A DNA stretch of 7,250 nt from Xanthobacteraceae bacterium (GTDB lineage Bacteria; Pseudomonadota; Alphaproteobacteria; Rhizobiales; Xanthobacteraceae), in contig JASHYD010001042.1 in NCBI GenBank assembly GCA_030043175.1, forward strand, positions 1 through 7,250. The letters are read 5' to 3'. Below, piece after piece: positions 5,315 through 7,250 of the stretch. The notes beneath the pieces were generated by a model. It was given only the letters and a program-made list of their open reading frames with translations, searched no databases and had not been told where the DNA came from. The position numbers were made by a program, and so were the translations under genes. Position 1 is the first letter of the stretch. Every line of letters starts with the position of its first letter.

Positions 5315-5497
5315 GTGGATGGGCTATTAGGCTCAAGCGGGGATACCGTGGTTCGGCACCTCAATCAGCATGATCAGCTCAACTCCTTGCTTCGTACTAA
5401 CCGCGCGGTGGTGCTGGCGGTGTTGTGGATGGCGCTCGCTGCCTGCGTGGTTGGTTCGACGGTTTATGACGTTGCGGATTGGATCAGCGCCTGGTGA
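5315..5497 (+). CDS. Small single-helix membrane protein, hypothetical
   Basis: This frame encodes up to 60 residues: a polar N-terminal part (DTVVRHLNQHDQLNSLLRTN) then one strong transmembrane helix at about 31-50 (AVVLAVLWMALAACVVGST), ending YDVADWISAW. The clean polar-then-hydrophobic layout and acidic/Trp-rich end look like a genuine small membrane protein. The ATG at 5315 has no ribosome binding site; a GTG at 5348 has GGGGA 4 nt upstream and would give 49 residues, so the true start may be there. It ends 5 bp from the convergent decarboxylase gene. I do not recognise a family. It might be chance, but composition favours coding. Confidence 0.48.
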   Translation: MDGLLGSSGDTVVRHLNQHDQLNSLLRTNRAVVLAVLWMALAACVVGSTVYDVADWISAW

Positions 5498-5502
5498 GAC
5501 GT

Positions 5503-6483
5503 TCACATTCGTAGCAAGCGCTTGGAGTTTCCGCTGAGAATCTTTATTTTGTCCTCGTCGCAGATCGGCGTCGTGGCGAGCCATTGAACAGCCGGCGGGT
5601 TCTCCACGAACGGCCAATCGACCGCAAAAAGTATGCGATCGACGCCCATTTCCATGATGCAACACAAGAGCGCGGGATTGGAAAAATTCCCGCTCGTTGT
5701 GATGTAGAAGTTGTTGCAGAAGACGTCGCGGAAGCCCAGTGATTTCTGTCCGGGCCGTGCCAGCGCCTGGTCGATGCGCCACACCAGGAACGGCAAGGTT
5801 TCGCCGAGATGGCCGAGAATGATCTTCAGGCGAGGATGGGCTTCGAACACCCCGCTCAGCACCATGCGGATCGCGGTGGTCGCGGTTTCGACCGTGTACC
5901 CCCAGGCGGGCCGCACGACCATGGGGAACTGTTGGGCATAGTCGGCGTAATAGGCCTGCGTCACGCCGGCATGGGGCAGGGAGGGGTGCAGGTAGATCGG
6001 CACGTCAAGCTCCTCGGCGCGGGCATAGATCGGCCAGAATCGACGGTCGTCAACGAATTTGCCGTTGGCGAGGCCATGGATCATGGCGCCCTTGAAACCG
6101 AGCTCGGTGACGCAGCGCTCAAGTTCATCTGCCGCGGCCTCAGGCTCGGCGGTGGGCAGCGCCGCAAAGCCCGCAAACCGCGTCGGATGCGCGGCAATCG
6201 CCGCATGCAGCCGGTCGTTGACGCGCCGGCTCAGTGCGACTGCGATGTCGGTGGGAATTTTCTGCATGGATGGCGCGCCGTGCGACAATACCTGGATGTC
6301 GATGCCGGCAGCGTCCATCTCCTTTAGACGCAGGGCGCCGAGATCCTCGAGGCGTCGCTGCGTCTCCCCGGGTCGGCCGGCTTCGATGCCTGTGAAATGC
6401 GACGCCAGCTCGGCATCCCAGTAGTGTTCTTCGATCGCGATGACCGCACACCTCGGTTTGAGCAGCATTCGCGTTTCCCCCAT
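5503..6483 (-). CDS. Amidohydrolase-2 family decarboxylase (gamma-resorcylate / 2,3-dihydroxybenzoate decarboxylase-like)
   Basis: This 326-residue cytoplasmic enzyme fits the length of the non-oxidative hydroxybenzoate decarboxylases, which share the metal-dependent amidohydrolase barrel with ACMSD. By comparison with gamma-resorcylate decarboxylase, the metal ligands are E18 and H20 (IAIEEHYWD), H166 (PIYLHPSLP) and D289 (FAVDWPF), with catalytic H225 and E228 in ILGHLGE. ITTSGNFSNP (261-270) and the end NSKRLLRM are also characteristic. The likely reaction is reversible removal of CO2 from a hydroxylated benzoic acid, part of aromatic-compound breakdown. A hydrolase acting on a related ring cannot be excluded. 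Two starts are possible: 6483, with AAGG 8 nt upstream inside a hairpin arm, and 6468 (MLLKP), preceded by GGGGGA. The gene stands alone and converges on the small membrane-protein gene. Confidence 0.87.
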   Translation of the reverse strand: MGETRMLLKPRCAVIAIEEHYWDAELASHFTGIEAGRPGETQRRLEDLGALRLKEMDAAGIDIQVLSHGAPSMQKIPTDIAVALSRRVNDRLHAAIAAHPTRFAGFAALPTAEPEAAADELERCVTELGFKGAMIHGLANGKFVDDRRFWPIYARAEELDVPIYLHPSLPHAGVTQAYYADYAQQFPMVVRPAWGYTVETATTAIRMVLSGVFEAHPRLKIILGHLGETLPFLVWRIDQALARPGQKSLGFRDVFCNNFYITTSGNFSNPALLCCIMEMGVDRILFAVDWPFVENPPAVQWLATTPICDEDKIKILSGNSKRLLRM

Positions 6484-6491
6484 CTCTTCGG

Positions 6492-6540
6492 CCTTGACGC
6501 CATCGGCCCTGGTATCAATGGCGAAACGCCATCGTCAAGG
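6492..6540 (-). promoter_or_regulatory. Leader stem-loop covering the decarboxylase ribosome binding site
   Basis: CCTTGACG (6492-6499) and CGTCAAGG (6533-6540) form a perfect 8-bp inverted repeat. The hairpin ATGGCG-aaa-CGCCAT (6518-6532) sits directly against the right arm, so the two stems can stack. In the minus-strand mRNA the last arm contains AAGG, 8 nt before the ATG at 6483, so folding would hide that ribosome binding site. It could instead be a DNA operator dyad. Confidence 0.38.
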
Positions 6541-6950
6541 CTGGTCGATCGCTGCACCACGCTGCGGAAATCGGTTCAACGCTCGAGCCCGCAATAATGA
6601 CGATCTGCGAGATCTGTGAGGCCTCGCAATGGACGCAGGCCGCGCGCCAAGGGCGAGGCAAGCAATGGATGTAACTGCCCCTCCGGGTGCCGGCCCGACG
6701 GGCCGGACATTTGGCCGCGATGTCAGGCCTTGTCCCGGTCGCGGTCGGGGCCGAGGAATGCGGGGCCGCACTGAAATGGATCGCGCTGACTGCCACATTG
6801 CTGCGGGGCGCTGCCTCCTGGCTGCGCGCCGCGCGGTGACGCCCACGCGCATCGAACCGGGACATGTGCTTCCCGTGCCGATGGCTCCAGCGCGGCCTTG
6901 CGACGAGCGGTCGGACAGCCTATTGCTGCCTGCCGCTGTTAGGAGCCCTC
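6541..6950. other. Non-coding stretch before the rhomboid gene
   Basis: I find no convincing gene here. Open frames on both strands are Arg/Ala/Pro-rich shadows of high GC content. A 39-codon plus-strand frame (6720-6839) has a hydrophobic middle but no ribosome binding site. A GC-rich hairpin, CCGGCCC-gac-GGGCCGG (6690-6706), is followed by ACATTTGG on the plus strand. The stretch probably holds the divergent promoters of the decarboxylase and rhomboid genes, though I see no clear -35/-10 pair. Confidence 0.45.
6690..6706. repeat. GC-rich perfect hairpin
   Basis: CCGGCCC and GGGCCGG pair over 7 bp around a GAC loop. Only three T follow on the plus strand and none on the minus, so it is a poor intrinsic terminator. 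Its position between divergent genes gives no clear role. Confidence 0.35.
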
Positions 6951-7250
6951 GTGACCAAAACCTCTGAGCCGATCTTTAATGTACCGCCGGTCATCTTGGC
7001 GATCATTGGGATATGCATTCTTCTACTGGCGGGCGAAGAGCTTCTGCTATCCAACGAGGAGGACGTTACGTTCCTTTACTATTTCGCTTTCGTTCCGGCC
7101 CGTTATGACAGCTCGCTGCTGCCGGCAGGGAGTTTTCCCGGTGGAGTAGGTGCGCAAATCTGGACTTTCGTGACCTATGCATTGATTCACGGCGATATCT
7201 CCCATCTCGGCATGAATTCCGTGTGGTTCCTGCCGTTCGGCAGCGCCGTC
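6951..7250 (+). CDS. Rhomboid family intramembrane serine protease, N-terminal part
   Basis: The frame starts at a GTG at 6951, 5 nt after AGGAG (6941-6945), and is open to the window edge (100 codons). Residues 12-33 (PPVILAIIGICILLLAGEELLL) form the first membrane helix. The segment TFVTYALIHGDISHLGMNSVWF (72-93) carries the rhomboid signature: H80, H85 and N89 match the spacing of H145, H150 and N154 in E. coli GlpG, where H150 and N154 shape the oxyanion site. The catalytic GxSG serine and partner histidine would lie beyond the edge, so activity cannot be judged. Rhomboids cut membrane proteins within the bilayer; the substrate is unknown. No neighbour in the window suggests one. Confidence 0.88.
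   Translation, partial: MTKTSEPIFNVPPVILAIIGICILLLAGEELLLSNEEDVTFLYYFAFVPARYDSSLLPAGSFPGGVGAQIWTFVTYALIHGDISHLGMNSVWFLPFGSAV

Noticed and set aside
5143..5373. 76-codon plus-strand frame after the binding-protein gene
   Set aside because: No ATG at its beginning, no ribosome binding site, and it runs through the nested inverted repeats.
6720..6839. 39-codon plus-strand frame with a hydrophobic segment
   Set aside because: No ribosome binding site and too short to judge; a hydrophobic run of this length can arise by chance in Leu/Ala-rich high-GC sequence.
6515..6865. 116-codon minus-strand frame upstream of the decarboxylase
   Set aside because: Ala/Arg-rich, no domain, no ribosome binding site noted, and it covers the probable leader hairpin.

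Overview
The window looks like chromosomal DNA from a high-GC alphaproteobacterium, most likely of the Hyphomicrobiales (Bradyrhizobium/Nitrobacteraceae-like). That placement rests on GC-rich codon use, Shine-Dalgarno starts, a zinc-importer operon led by a tiny His-rich membrane peptide, and a secreted orphan protein of a kind I associate with soil bacteria. It is inferred from style and has not been checked by a search. I see no tRNA, rRNA, CRISPR array, insertion sequence or phage gene.

Layout. (1) Positions 1-1828, minus strand: a compact metal ABC importer operon, read as His-rich peptide, ATPase, permease, then a substrate-binding protein that runs off the left edge after 18 codons. Genes abut or overlap (7-nt gap, 1-nt overlap, 2-nt gap), so they are probably co-transcribed and translationally coupled. 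The order A-B-C and the sequences suggest the AztABC/ZnuABC zinc type. (2) 1829-1990: the operon's upstream region, with candidate promoters, a dyad that could be a metal-regulator operator, and short repeats. (3) 1991-2833, minus: a secreted protein of unknown function with a strong ribosome binding site. (4) 2834-3156: non-coding, with two stem-loops. (5) 3157-3960, minus: a creatininase-family metallo-amidohydrolase, divergent across 64 bp from (6) 4025-5098, plus: an NMT1/THI5-like periplasmic substrate-binding protein with no permease or ATPase beside it. (7) 5099-5314: non-coding, with a tandem duplication over the stop codon and a nested inverted repeat. (8) 5315-5497, plus: a small one-helix membrane protein ending 5 bp from (9) 5503-6483, minus: an amidohydrolase-2 family decarboxylase close to gamma-resorcylate / 2,3-dihydroxybenzoate decarboxylases. 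(10) 6484-6950: non-coding apart from leader elements. (11) 6951-7250, plus: the N-terminal 100 codons of a rhomboid intramembrane protease.

How the parts may work together. The zinc operon is a clear unit: the binding protein captures Zn(II) in the periplasm, the permease carries it across the inner membrane, and the ATPase drives the cycle. The creatininase-like enzyme and the THI5-like binding protein share a short divergent promoter region and may form an uptake-and-hydrolysis pair for a small amide or heterocycle; this is inference. The aromatic-acid decarboxylase, secreted orphan, small membrane protein and rhomboid protease look independent. No obvious new multi-gene system is visible. 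The most interesting leads are the probable leaderless His-rich peptide, the divergent creatininase/THI5-like pair, the secreted orphan family, and a leader hairpin that may hide the decarboxylase ribosome binding site.
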